The notes under the pieces: generated by a model
The model's input: the letters and a program-made list of their open reading frames with translations, nothing else
What the model was told of the DNA's origin: nothing
The model's database searches: none
Program-made: the position numbers and the translations under genes
Source of the DNA: JBMNCQ01 sp049366715
Lineage (GTDB): Bacteria > Bacillota > Peptococcia > Peptococcales > BICA1-8
Length of the DNA: 57,814 nucleotides
NCBI GenBank assembly: GCA_049366715.1
Contig: JBMNCQ010000016.1
Location: 1 to 57,814 of the forward strand
Direction: 5' to 3'
Shown here: positions 33,567-42,081 of the stretch, in pieces
Layout: the number at the start of each line of letters is the position of its first letter
Numbering within the stretch: the stretch's first letter is position 1

Positions 33567-33699
33567 GGTTAGCACAAGTGCTGTCTGAAAAATATTGCTG
33601 CATTTTGGAATATTATTACTTTTTAGCCCATATATTTTTATAAAGATGGAGGATTTATGGCTGGGGCAAGCCTTATTTATAGTAGGAGGGGGTCAAAAA

Positions 33700-34422
33700 A
33701 TGCCTGAACTCTGGAAACCTAAGACATCAAGGAAATACCTGGGTGATAATACCCGTTATTATAGGGGAAAGCCCAAAAAAGATGTTAATCCACTTAGAAG
33801 CAGGTTGTTTATACAGTCTACGGCAGTTCTTTTAATATTTATATTTATTTGGGTTGTTTTCCAATTTAGCGGACCATATTTTAATGGGATGCAGGGAGCA
33901 ATCAGAACCTGGTTTACCAAGGATACCGATCTAACGCCGGTGGTTAACGTGATTAAGAGTGTCGGTTTATTCGGCGACAGTTTTGAAAGAGCAGGTTATG
34001 AAGTTATTTCTCCCAATGTAATGCCGGAGTCCCTTGAGCCTATGACCATACCGGTATCGGGAACGGTAACAAAGCCTTATGGCTGGACTATGGTGGAAGG
34101 ACAATCTAGTTTTCATAACGGTATTGAAATCGAAGCTCCGGAAGGTACTTTTATCAAAGCGGCCTATGGAGGAACCGTTTTAGAAATTAGAGACGATAAT
34201 AAATGGGGGCGGATAGTGGTAATATCCCATAAAGACGGCATGGTGACTACATATGGTTATTGCGGTGAAATCCTGGTTAAAGCTGACCAAATCGTGGAGC
34301 AGGGCCAGGTTATTGCTAAAGTCGGCCAGGATGGGGACCAGGGAAAACTTTACTTTGAAGCAAAAAAATTAGGTGAGCCTGTCAATCCTCTGGAACTCTT
34401 GGGTAATTCCCAGAATATTTAG
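33700..34422 (+). CDS. M23-type (LytM) membrane protein with degenerate active site, SpoIVFA-like
   Basis: 240 residues: a basic cytoplasmic N-terminus, one membrane helix (about residues 40-58) and a C-terminal LytM domain (about 130-230). The metal site is degenerate: HNGIE where HxxxD is expected, and KLYFE in place of HLHFE, so peptidase activity is unlikely. Degenerate LytM proteins act in sporulation (SpoIIQ, SpoIVFA). The place just upstream of the rng-rplU-prp-rpmA-spo0B-obg cluster is where spoIVFA stands in Bacillus. ATG 33700 follows AGGAGGGGG; longer frames are rejected. spoIVFB itself is not next to it. Confidence 0.75.
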   Translation: MPELWKPKTSRKYLGDNTRYYRGKPKKDVNPLRSRLFIQSTAVLLIFIFIWVVFQFSGPYFNGMQGAIRTWFTKDTDLTPVVNVIKSVGLFGDSFERAGYEVISPNVMPESLEPMTIPVSGTVTKPYGWTMVEGQSSFHNGIEIEAPEGTFIKAAYGGTVLEIRDDNKWGRIVVISHKDGMVTTYGYCGEILVKADQIVEQGQVIAKVGQDGDQGKLYFEAKKLGEPVNPLELLGNSQNI

Positions 34423-34472
34423 CCAAATCCTACCTCTAAATATGATATCCTTATATAAAGGAGGTAGGATCG

Positions 34473-34718
34473 ATGATAAGGGATTTTTTTAAAAAGATAT
34501 TAAAAAAGCAGATTCTAATCTATAGTGCCGTAGGAAATGAAGATTATTTCCGCGTGATAGACAAACTGGTAAGTGCAGGTATTAAATATACCGTTAAAAG
34601 TCAGGTGGATTTAAATACAAGAGGCCGGAGACGGGAGGCTGATCATTTAAAGATTTACGACATATATATAGAAGAAAAATACTTTGCTAAGGCCTCGGCA
34701 GTTATTAACAATAAATAA
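34473..34718 (+). CDS. Hypothetical protein (81 aa)
   Basis: AAAGGAGG precedes the ATG. The product is basic at the N-terminus (MIRDFFKKILKKQ), followed by VGNEDYFRVIDKLVSAGIKYTVKSQ and IYDIYIEEKYFAKASAVI. The alternation of a strand, a helix with LVSAGIKY and a late strand resembles the short DUF2007-type signal domain, but I am not sure. It occupies the position where spoIVFB follows spoIVFA in other spore formers. Confidence 0.6.
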   Translation: MIRDFFKKILKKQILIYSAVGNEDYFRVIDKLVSAGIKYTVKSQVDLNTRGRRREADHLKIYDIYIEEKYFAKASAVINNK

Positions 34719-34920
34719 TTAGTGCTGCAGATGGGTAACTTTTAACAAGTTGCCCTTTTTTTAATTTAAATATTTAACCGCTGTTTACCGGAACAAATGT
34801 TAAGGGATATTTTAACCGCACAGAGGGTAAAGCCGGGAGAGCCTGAGCGTTTGCCTTTTTGGCGGTTTCGGGTTACTATATTTATAAACCGCAATTCAAC
34901 TATAGAAAGGAAAGTATCGG

Positions 34921-36810
34921 ATGAGACAGTTCATTGAAGCGAATATTTTACCAAAAGTAGAAAAGCCTTTAAGATATTTAGGTGACGAGTGGAATGTTGA
35001 AAAAAAAGAATGGAGCAATACCCGGCTCAGAACCATTTTTGCTTTTCCCGATGTTTATGAAGTAGGAATGTCTCATTTGGGACTTAGTATCATATATCAT
35101 TTAGTTAATGAAAGAGCGGATTTCTTAATGGAGAGGGTGTTTGCACCCTGGCCTGATATGGAGCAACAGCTGAGAATGCATAATATCCCTCTTTTTAGTC
35201 TCGAGTCATATAAACCGCTGGCTGAATTTGATGTGATCGGCTTTACTTTGCAATATGAGATGAGTTTTTCCAATATCTTGAATATGCTTGATTTGGGGAA
35301 GATTCCTCTCCTTTCCCGCCGGAGGAATAATCAGGACCCGGTCGTTATTGCAGGAGGACCTTGTGTGTATAATCCCGAACCGTTAGCGGAGTTTATAGAT
35401 GTTTTTGTTATTGGGGAGGGGGAAGAAGTCACTTTAGAGGTTATGGAGTCTATTGCCAGGCATAAGGAAAAAAGGCAGGGTCAGCTGGAGCGGGAAGTTC
35501 TTTTAGAAGAGCTTTTGGAAATTCCGGGAGTGTATGTGCCCCAATTTTATGAGGCTGCTTACTTATCTGATGGAAATATCAAAAGTATCAAACCCGTAAA
35601 CACTAAGGCCCCGGAAAAAATCGGCAAAAGGTATTTGAAAAATCTAGACGAAGCTTTTTTCCCGACTAAACCTATTGTCCCTTATTTAGAGGTTGTGCAT
35701 GACCGGGCCGTGCTGGAAGTTTTGCGGGGCTGTACCAGGGGCTGCCGTTTCTGTCAGGCCGGTATGCTGTACAGACCTGTCCGGGAAAGAACTCCCGACT
35801 TATTGGAAGAACAGGCGGAGAAGCTTCTGCGCAATACGGGGTATAATGAAATATCGCTGACATCTTTAAGTACCAGTGATTATACCTGTGTAGAGCCTGT
35901 GATTACAAAATTATTGGATAAGTATAGTGAAGAAGGTGTAGGGATTTCTCTTCCTTCTTTAAGAGTAGATTCCTTCTCCATGAATTTAGCAAACCAGGTA
36001 CAGCGGGTTAGGAAAAGCAGCTTAACTTTTGCGCCGGAAGCAGGTACGCAGCGCTTACGGGATGTCATAAATAAAGGTGTCACGGAAGCAAATCTTCTGG
36101 AGGTAACTGAGACGGCCTTTAAACAGGGCTGGAATAAGATTAAGCTGTATTTTATGATCGGTCTGCCCACGGAAACAAATGAAGATCTGGAGGGTATAGC
36201 TGATTTAGCCTACAAGGTGTTGAATATAGGGGACCGGATACGCAGGGAAAGGGAGGTAAAAGGACCACAGCCTCAGGTTACCATTAGTGTGGCCGGTTTT
36301 GTACCTAAAGCCCATACTCCTTTTCAGTGGTATCCTCAGACTGAGCTTTCTGAGCTCAGGGAAAAGCAGCAGTATTTACGGAGTAAGATTCGTTCGAAAA
36401 GAATTAACTATAATTATCACGATGCTGATCTCAGTTTTGTCGAGGCTGTTTTTGCTAAAGGTGATCGTAAACTGGGACGGGCTTTATTAAAAGCCTGGGA
36501 GAAAGGCTGTAAATTTGACGGGTGGTCGCAGTTTTTTAAACTGGATGTCTGGCTGGAAGCTTTTCAAGAGTCCGGCCTTGATCCCCAATGGTATGCTTAC
36601 CGGGCATTAACCTATGAGGATATCTTACCCTGGGAACATATAGAGATGGGCGTAAAAAAATCATATCTCATTCAAGAACACCGTAAAGCAATGGAGGCTG
36701 CAGTTACCGGAGACTGCCGTTTTAAGCATTGTACTCTCTGCGGCGTTTGCCAGGATTTTGATGTTGCTCTGGATCTCAAAGGAGGTAGACCGGGTGCACT
36801 TAAGAATTAA
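34921..36810 (+). CDS. B12-binding-like radical SAM protein, TIGR03960 family
   Basis: 629 residues. The N-terminal half is a B12-binding-like domain (DVYEVGMSHLGLSIIYHLV and IGFTLQYEMSFSNILNML). The radical SAM motif is CTRGCRFCQAG (CX3CX2C), with later segments SLTSLSTSDY and SLRVDSF typical of the family; the C-terminus has KHCTLCGVCQDF. The family occurs upstream of DUF2344 and RNase G genes in Clostridia and is thought to modify RNA or protein. GAAAGGAAAG precedes the ATG. The 3' end overlaps the next gene by 17 bases. Confidence 0.92.
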   Translation: MRQFIEANILPKVEKPLRYLGDEWNVEKKEWSNTRLRTIFAFPDVYEVGMSHLGLSIIYHLVNERADFLMERVFAPWPDMEQQLRMHNIPLFSLESYKPLAEFDVIGFTLQYEMSFSNILNMLDLGKIPLLSRRRNNQDPVVIAGGPCVYNPEPLAEFIDVFVIGEGEEVTLEVMESIARHKEKRQGQLEREVLLEELLEIPGVYVPQFYEAAYLSDGNIKSIKPVNTKAPEKIGKRYLKNLDEAFFPTKPIVPYLEVVHDRAVLEVLRGCTRGCRFCQAGMLYRPVRERTPDLLEEQAEKLLRNTGYNEISLTSLSTSDYTCVEPVITKLLDKYSEEGVGISLPSLRVDSFSMNLANQVQRVRKSSLTFAPEAGTQRLRDVINKGVTEANLLEVTETAFKQGWNKIKLYFMIGLPTETNEDLEGIADLAYKVLNIGDRIRREREVKGPQPQVTISVAGFVPKAHTPFQWYPQTELSELREKQQYLRSKIRSKRINYNYHDADLSFVEAVFAKGDRKLGRALLKAWEKGCKFDGWSQFFKLDVWLEAFQESGLDPQWYAYRALTYEDILPWEHIEMGVKKSYLIQEHRKAMEAAVTGDCRFKHCTLCGVCQDFDVALDLKGGRPGALKN

Positions 36811-37492
36811 ATACGGTAAAAATAAAAGGGGCAGGTTCATTTCTCACCTGGATTTGGCTAGGGCTTGGGAAAGGGCCTTGCGAAGAGCTCAGATCCCCCT
36901 TTCGTATAGCCAGGGCTTTAATCCCCATCCACGGATCTCTTTCGGCTCAGCCCTGGCGGTGGGCATTACAAGTTCAGGAGAATATTTAGACATTGTCTTA
37001 AAAAATAATTTATCAATAAAGGAAATAAAGGCGCAGTTGGAGAAATATTTACCAGCAGGTTTGGAAATTTTTGATATTACCGAAATAACAGATAAAGCTC
37101 CATCTTTAATGTCAATAATCAACAGGGCTCAATATACTATAGAAGTAACGGCTGCAGAGCCTGTAAAGGATGATTATCTACATAAGTTGATCCGGCAGCT
37201 GCTGAATCAGGAAAAGATTATGGTTTTACGGGACACCAAAAAAGGTTGCAAGGAAAAAGACATTAAAGATGGTATTTTTAAGATAGAGGGGCAACTACTT
37301 GCCGGGAACAAAATTCAGCTAAACCTAATCCTGCAAACTGGCAGTGAGGGAAATGTAAGACCGGAAGAAATTCTCCAGGCACTAAAAAATACAGGTCTGC
37401 AACCGGACCTTGAAATAATAAATATTCATAGAGAAGGATTATTTGTAGGTGATGGTACTCACTTAATTTCCCCACTAAGTGTCACAAGCTAA
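36794..37492 (+). CDS. Radical-SAM-associated protein, TIGR03936 (DUF2344) family
   Basis: 232 residues, starting MHLRIKYGKNKRGRFISHLDLARAWERAL with RRAQIPLSYSQGFNPHPRISFG, the diagnostic family N-terminus. GTG 36794 is chosen because AAAGGAGG at 36779-36786 precedes it; longer frames pass through this site. It overlaps the TIGR03960 gene and lies 13 bases before RNase G, so the three are one operon. In some species it is fused to the radical SAM protein, which suggests a physical partnership. Confidence 0.9.
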   Translation: MHLRIKYGKNKRGRFISHLDLARAWERALRRAQIPLSYSQGFNPHPRISFGSALAVGITSSGEYLDIVLKNNLSIKEIKAQLEKYLPAGLEIFDITEITDKAPSLMSIINRAQYTIEVTAAEPVKDDYLHKLIRQLLNQEKIMVLRDTKKGCKEKDIKDGIFKIEGQLLAGNKIQLNLILQTGSEGNVRPEEILQALKNTGLQPDLEIINIHREGLFVGDGTHLISPLSVTS

Positions 37493-37504
37493 GGAGAGGA
37501 GTTT

Positions 37505-39172
37505 ATGAATAAGGAAATAATTGTACAGTCCAATGAAGATGAGACTCAAGTAGCGGTATTAGAAGATGAACAATTAGTAGAAATATATATAGAAAGAAAT
37601 ATTAGTGACCGTCTGGTCGGTAGTATTTTTAAGGGCAAAGTTGAGAATGTTTTACCGGGAATGCAGGCTGCTTTTGTCAATATTGGGTTAGAAAAGAATG
37701 CTTTTTTGTATGTCGAGGATGCCTTAATAAATGCCCCGGAAAATGGAGTGAAAATTAATATCCGCGACATTTTAAAGGAAGGACAAGAGATTCTGGTTCA
37801 AGTTGCCAAGGAACCCATCGGTAACAAAGGACCCCGTGTTACCAGACAGCTTACCCTGCCGGGCCGTTTTCTTGTTTTAATGCCTAGCGTTGATTATGTG
37901 GGCATATCCAGAAGGATTTCTGATGAACATGAAAGAGAACGGTTAAAAAATATTGCCGACTCCATACAAATCCAAAATATGGGTTTGATTATCCGGACTG
38001 TAGCTGAGGGTGCTTGCGAAGAAGAATTAAAGGATGATTTTGAGATACTTCTCAGAACCTGGCAGAAGATTGAGCACAAAGAAAAGGTTACAAGTGCACC
38101 GGCGCTTATTCACAAAGATTTGGAACTGGTGAAAAGAATTTTAAGGGATGTTGTCACAGATGATGTCCGGAGAATAATTGTGAACTCCCGTTTTACTTAT
38201 GAAAAAATCGTGGAGCTCATCGGTAGCAAATCTCTGCGATATAAGCTTACTTTAATTGACCAGCCGGACTTATTTAGTAAATATAATATCCGGCAGGAAT
38301 TGGTCCGGGCTCTAAAAAGAAAGGTCTGGTTAAAAAGCGGGGGATATATTGTCATCGACCAAACTGAAGCCTTGGCAAGCATAGATGTCAATACGGGCAA
38401 ATACGTAGGGAGTATAGATCTGGCCGATACGGTATTGAAAACCAACCTGGAAGCTGCCGTTGAAATTGCCCGACAGCTGAGGCTTAGAAACATCGGCGGA
38501 ATCATTATTATCGACTTTATTGATATGGAAAATGAGGAGCACCGGAAAGAAGTGTTGGCAAAACTGGATGAAGAGCTGCATAAGGATAAAACCAAAGCTC
38601 ATATTTTAGGAATAACATCTTTAGGATTGGTGGAAATGACCCGGAAAAAGATGCGGCATTCTCTGAGTACTTCTTTAGAAAAATTATGCCCCTGTTGTGA
38701 AGGCAAAGGACGGGTCTTATCGGAAAGTACCATAGCGATTGAAATTAAGGATGAATTAAGAGAGCTGGCAGACCGGACCCTGGCGGACAGTATTTTAGTA
38801 AATGCTAACCCGGATGTAGCATCTTTATTAATCGGCCCGGGGGGCACACTTCTTAAACAATTGGAAAACAGGTTGAATAAAAAGGTAGTTGTGAGGGGTC
38901 GTAATAATTTAAAAATTGACCAATATAAAATCCAGGCTATTTACGGTGCCCAGGAACTGGCTAACCAAATTATCCCTGTGGAGGAGAACCAGCTGATAAA
39001 AGTATTGGTTGAAGAGCCCCACAGTCAAAGGCCGCGGGATGGTATCGCCAGGATCGAAGGATATGTGATTGATATTGAAAGCGGCGGCAAACTTGTGGGG
39101 CAGAAAATAATTGTGGAGATCATAAAGGTTTATAAGACCTATGCTAAAGCTTCCATAATTAATACTCAGTAA
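37505..39172 (+). CDS. rng: Ribonuclease E/G family protein
   Basis: 555 residues. S1 domain at about 35-120 (RLVGSIFKGKVENVLPGMQAAFVNIGL), then the RNase H-like and DNase-like parts with the catalytic aspartates in ASIDVNTGK and IIIDFIDM. The zinc-link motif is CPCCEGKG. The length fits RNase G; the long C-terminal scaffold of RNase E is absent. It would process 16S rRNA or decay mRNA. GGAGAGGAG precedes the ATG. The operon with the two radical-SAM-type genes is common in Clostridia. Confidence 0.93.
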   Translation: MNKEIIVQSNEDETQVAVLEDEQLVEIYIERNISDRLVGSIFKGKVENVLPGMQAAFVNIGLEKNAFLYVEDALINAPENGVKINIRDILKEGQEILVQVAKEPIGNKGPRVTRQLTLPGRFLVLMPSVDYVGISRRISDEHERERLKNIADSIQIQNMGLIIRTVAEGACEEELKDDFEILLRTWQKIEHKEKVTSAPALIHKDLELVKRILRDVVTDDVRRIIVNSRFTYEKIVELIGSKSLRYKLTLIDQPDLFSKYNIRQELVRALKRKVWLKSGGYIVIDQTEALASIDVNTGKYVGSIDLADTVLKTNLEAAVEIARQLRLRNIGGIIIIDFIDMENEEHRKEVLAKLDEELHKDKTKAHILGITSLGLVEMTRKKMRHSLSTSLEKLCPCCEGKGRVLSESTIAIEIKDELRELADRTLADSILVNANPDVASLLIGPGGTLLKQLENRLNKKVVVRGRNNLKIDQYKIQAIYGAQELANQIIPVEENQLIKVLVEEPHSQRPRDGIARIEGYVIDIESGGKLVGQKIIVEIIKVYKTYAKASIINTQ

Positions 39173-39297
39173 CCAACCATAAAACGACATCACTTTAATA
39201 GTCAGATCCTATTGACCAGGGACCAGTGGCTGCTATTATGCATTTACGGTTAACAATACCGGTCACTACCAACCAGTAATTAACCTGGAGGTTTCTT

Positions 39298-40011
39298 ATG
39301 CGTATTTTCGCTCTTGGAGATCCCCATTTGTCCTTTGATGACCAGGGAAATATCTATAAACCAATGGATATATTCGGTGACCAATGGGAGAATCATCATC
39401 TAAAAATCGAAAAAAATTGGGAAAGTTTTGTGAGAGCAGATGATGTAGTATTAATACCCGGGGATTTGTCGTGGGCCTTGAAGCTGGAGGAGGCACTCCC
39501 TGATTTACAGTATCTGGGGAGACTGCCGGGAATTAAAGTAATCATAAAAGGGAACCATGATTTATGGTGGCAGAGTATTACCAAAGTTAGAAATTCTTTA
39601 CCGGTCGGCATGCATGCCATTCAGAATGATCATATTCTTTTAAAGGGTAATATTGCTGTTTGCGGTACCAGAGGATGGACCTGCCCGGGAGATAATTCTT
39701 TTCAGGAGACTGAGGATAGAAAAATTTATGAACGGGAATTGATTCGTTTAAGAATGTCCTTAGAAAGCATAAAAGATGAAGTGAAAGATATCATTGTCAT
39801 GCTTCATTATCCGCCGACTAACGGCAAGCATGAATTAAGCGGATTTATTGAGTTACTGCGGCACTATCAAGTTAAAAAATGTGTTTATGCCCATCTGCAT
39901 AGCACGGCAATTAAAGGAGCGCTGCCTAACCGGAAGTGGGATATAAACTTTTGTTTAGTAAGTGCCGATGCTGTTGATTTTACACCTAAGCTGATTTCTG
40001 CAGCAGAGTAG
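39298..40011 (+). CDS. Metallophosphoesterase
   Basis: 237 residues of the calcineurin-like superfamily: DPH at 8-10, PGDLSW, GNHDLWW, MLHYPP and the C-terminal AHLHS in place of GHxH. All metal ligands seem present. The substrate is not predictable. CTGGAGG precedes the ATG. It lies between rng and the rplU leader, and rplU has its own promoter, so it is probably transcribed with or after rng. Confidence 0.9.
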   Translation: MRIFALGDPHLSFDDQGNIYKPMDIFGDQWENHHLKIEKNWESFVRADDVVLIPGDLSWALKLEEALPDLQYLGRLPGIKVIIKGNHDLWWQSITKVRNSLPVGMHAIQNDHILLKGNIAVCGTRGWTCPGDNSFQETEDRKIYERELIRLRMSLESIKDEVKDIIVMLHYPPTNGKHELSGFIELLRHYQVKKCVYAHLHSTAIKGALPNRKWDINFCLVSADAVDFTPKLISAAE

Positions 40012-40056
40012 AAACGATAGAAAGAATAGAAGCTGCAAAGCTGTTGCGGTTAAGTA

Positions 40057-40085
40057 TTGACTTGCCCCAAGGGATATAGTATACT
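40057..40085 (+). promoter_or_regulatory. Sigma-A promoter of rplU
   Basis: TTGACT and TATACT are separated by 17 bases, close to consensus. The transcript would start near 40092, directly before the L21 leader. Confidence 0.88.
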
Positions 40086-40096
40086 TCTTTATTGTA

Positions 40097-40180
40097 GGCG
40101 GTAAGCTCGGAGTTTACTGCCGAAACCGCACAAATCGGGTTTAAAAGCAGGTATTATTTTACTGCACCTGGATGTGGCGA
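40097..40180 (+). promoter_or_regulatory. Ribosomal protein L21 leader
   Basis: AGGCGGTAAGCTCGGAG followed by GTTTACTGCCGAAACCGC, ATCGGGTTT and a GCAGGTA...TACTGC stem resembles the Firmicute L21 leader, the cis RNA bound by L21 for autoregulation. Assignment is from memory of the motif. Confidence 0.7.
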
Positions 40181-40203
40181 GTTTGGGACAGGGAGGTGTA
40201 ACA

Positions 40204-40515
40204 ATGTACGCAATTATTGAAACAGGCGGTAAGCAATATAAAGTTCAAGAAGGTGATACTTTTAAGGTAGAGCTTTTAAATGCTGAAGTCGGTAACACTG
40301 TTGATATTGAAAAAGTATTGATGGTAAATAAGGATGGTCAGGTAAAGGTTGGTAATCCTTTTGTTGCCGGGGCAAAAGTAACTTTAAAAGTAGAAGAACA
40401 CGGTAAAGGCGATAAAATAGTTGTTTTCAAATATAAAGCCAAAAAGAACTACCGCAGAAAACAAGGGCATCGTCAGCCATATACACAAGTTGTGGTAGAT
40501 AAAATCCAGTTATAA
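40204..40515 (+). CDS. rplU: 50S ribosomal protein L21
   Basis: 103 residues, starting MYAIIETGGKQYKVQEGD and ending with KKNYRRKQGHRQPYTQVVVDKI, the rRNA-binding end. ATG 40204 follows GGGAGGTGTAACA; the longer frame would run into the leader. It is the first gene of rplU-prp-rpmA. Confidence 0.97.
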   Translation: MYAIIETGGKQYKVQEGDTFKVELLNAEVGNTVDIEKVLMVNKDGQVKVGNPFVAGAKVTLKVEEHGKGDKIVVFKYKAKKNYRRKQGHRQPYTQVVVDKIQL

Positions 40516-40519
40516 GAAA

Positions 40520-40864
40520 ATGATTAATGCCGTAATTTATAAAGACATTCATGATACTTTAGTAGGTTTTGAAATCAGCGGTCATGCTGATTATGCCGAA
40601 ACCGGACATGATATTGTATGTGCTGCTGTTTCCATACTGGCTACGACTGCTGTAAACAGTTTAGAAGAGCAGCTTGCAATAAAGCCTGTTTACTCGGTGA
40701 AAGAGCCTGAAGGATATTTAAAATGTACCCTTGCTGATTTAAAGGGACATGATTTAGAAGTAGCGCAAATCATACTCAAAACCTTAGAAATAGGATTAAA
40801 ATCTATTGAACAAGAATATGATAATTTTTTAAAGCTTCAACAGAGGAGGTGGACGATATGCTAA
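40520..40864 (+). CDS. prp: Ribosomal-processing cysteine protease Prp
   Basis: 114 residues. The catalytic pair is His22 (SGHADYAETG) and Cys34 (DIVCAAVS), matching known numbering. Prp removes the N-terminal extension of L27, and the L27 here has one. The gene starts four bases after rplU and overlaps the rpmA start by seven bases. The protein is essential where the extension exists, so the two genes are functionally tied. Confidence 0.93.
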   Translation: MINAVIYKDIHDTLVGFEISGHADYAETGHDIVCAAVSILATTAVNSLEEQLAIKPVYSVKEPEGYLKCTLADLKGHDLEVAQIILKTLEIGLKSIEQEYDNFLKLQQRRWTIC

Positions 40865-41154
40865 GATTAAACCTTCAGCTATTTGCATCCAAAAAAGGTG
40901 TTGGTAGCTCTAAAAACGGACGGGATAGTGAAGCCAAACGTCTGGGTGTTAAAAAACATGATGGCCAGTTTGTATTAGCCGGCAATATTATCGTAAGACA
41001 AAGGGGCACCAAGATCCACCCCGGTGATAATGTTGGTAGAGGCGGAGATGACACTTTATTTGCATTAGCCGATGGTATTGTGAAATTCGAGCGTAAAGGC
41101 AAAGACAAAAAGCAAGTTAGCATTATATCTCAAACTGAGACAGCAGTTAGCTAA
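40858..41154 (+). CDS. rpmA: 50S ribosomal protein L27 with cleavable N-terminal extension
   Basis: 98 residues. The first residues MLRLNLQLFASKKGVGS include the Prp-type site LNLQLF|ASKKG; cleavage is needed to place the mature N-terminus at the peptidyl transferase centre. ATG 40858 has AGAGGAGG at 40841-40848. A diverged copy of its last 20 codons, its terminator and the following repeats occurs downstream of obg. Confidence 0.96.
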   Translation: MLRLNLQLFASKKGVGSSKNGRDSEAKRLGVKKHDGQFVLAGNIIVRQRGTKIHPGDNVGRGGDDTLFALADGIVKFERKGKDKKQVSIISQTETAVS

Positions 41155-41268
41155 TCATTAACCTGGTCATCCGGCCAGGTTTTTTTAATGTTATACATAA
41201 TGAGGCAGAGGTAAGGTAAAGGTAGAGGTAAAGATTTAGTAGCTACAGCAGCGACAGTGTCTATAGTG
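41092..41268 (+). repeat. Duplicated segment copy 1 (rpmA 3' end, terminator and flank)
   Basis: From within rpmA (CGTAAAGGCAAAGACAAAAA) through the terminator to the heptad array this sequence recurs, diverged, at 43641-43790. Confidence 0.8.
41159..41188 (+). terminator. Terminator of rplU-prp-rpmA
   Basis: AACCTGG-TCATCCGG-CCAGGTT followed by TTTTT. Confidence 0.85.
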
Positions 41269-41352
41269 TCTGTTTTCTGTACTCTGTACTCTGTTTTCTG
41301 TACTCTGTACTCTGTACTCTGTGCCCCGTGCCCCGTGCCCCGTGCCCCGTTC
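41269..41352. repeat. Heptanucleotide repeat array 1
   Basis: Twelve heptamers in strict register: TCTGTTT, TCTGTAC (several), TCTGTGC, then CCCGTGC three times and CCCGTTC. The bases after it continue with heptad-like words (CTATAAA, ACTAGTC), up to about 41495. Confidence 0.9.
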
Positions 41353-41557
41353 TAGTCAAAACAGCGGCTATTAATCTATAAGTAACCCGGTACTAACCAA
41401 CTGAGAACCGGCATCTGAGAACTGGGAACAATAAACTATGCTCTATAAACTATAAACTTTACCATACCAGTCACTACTCACTAGTCACTAACATATAGAC
41501 AAAAAGGGGTTTTTTGGTATAAAATGTAGCTACTGCTAATATTTTGGAGGTCTTATT
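41353..41557. other. Gap before spo0B with degenerate repeat words
   Basis: No gene seen. Short repeats such as GAGAACCGG, CTATAAACTATAAACT and CAGTCACTACTCACTAGTC recall the heptad arrays. The spo0B ribosome site TTGGAGG is at 41544-41550. Confidence 0.5.
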
Positions 41558-42064
41558 GTGGAAGAACTTCTGAAAGATCTGCTTGAAGCTAACCGGCATC
41601 AAAGACATGATTTTCTCAATCATCTCCAGGTAATATGGGGATACTTAAAATTAAATAAAGATGAAAAGGCCATTCAATATATCCATGAGATTACTGCCTA
41701 TCTACAAAGTTTAAGAGAGCTTAATAGAATTACTTCCACGGAACTTGCGGCAGATATGTCGGCTAAAGTATTAAGTATAGGGTTAAATAGGAAGTTTAGT
41801 ATCAGTATCCCTGAACCATGGGAAGTTGAGGATAAAAATATTTTTTATGTAAGGACTTTTTTTGATGACTTTTGGGTAAAGATAATTAATAAAGCCCTTA
41901 GTGATGATAGATTCGTTGATATCAAGCTCATTCCGGGAAAGCTGATCTTTGCCGCAGATGAGATTAATGCATATTCTCAGATAGCACAAAGTATTGGGGA
42001 AGCCCATCAAATCAATATTCAAGTGAAAAGAAATGAAATAATTTTCAGTTTTCAGGAGAAATAA
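41558..42064 (+). CDS. spo0B: Sporulation phosphotransferase Spo0B-like protein
   Basis: 168 residues. The N-terminal helical hairpin carries RHDFLNHLQVIWGYLKL with the phospho-accepting His17; Spo0B uses the same RHDxxNxLQ motif to pass phosphate from Spo0F to Spo0A. The rest is a small, diverged HATPase-like domain without ATP motifs. The place between rpmA and obg is that of spo0B in Bacillus. Many Clostridia lack Spo0B, so a phosphorelay or another role for this protein is of interest. GTG start with TTGGAGG seven bases upstream. Confidence 0.82.
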   Translation: MEELLKDLLEANRHQRHDFLNHLQVIWGYLKLNKDEKAIQYIHEITAYLQSLRELNRITSTELAADMSAKVLSIGLNRKFSISIPEPWEVEDKNIFYVRTFFDDFWVKIINKALSDDRFVDIKLIPGKLIFAADEINAYSQIAQSIGEAHQINIQVKRNEIIFSFQEK

Positions 42065-42081
42065 GAAAGGTGAGTAGCAGC

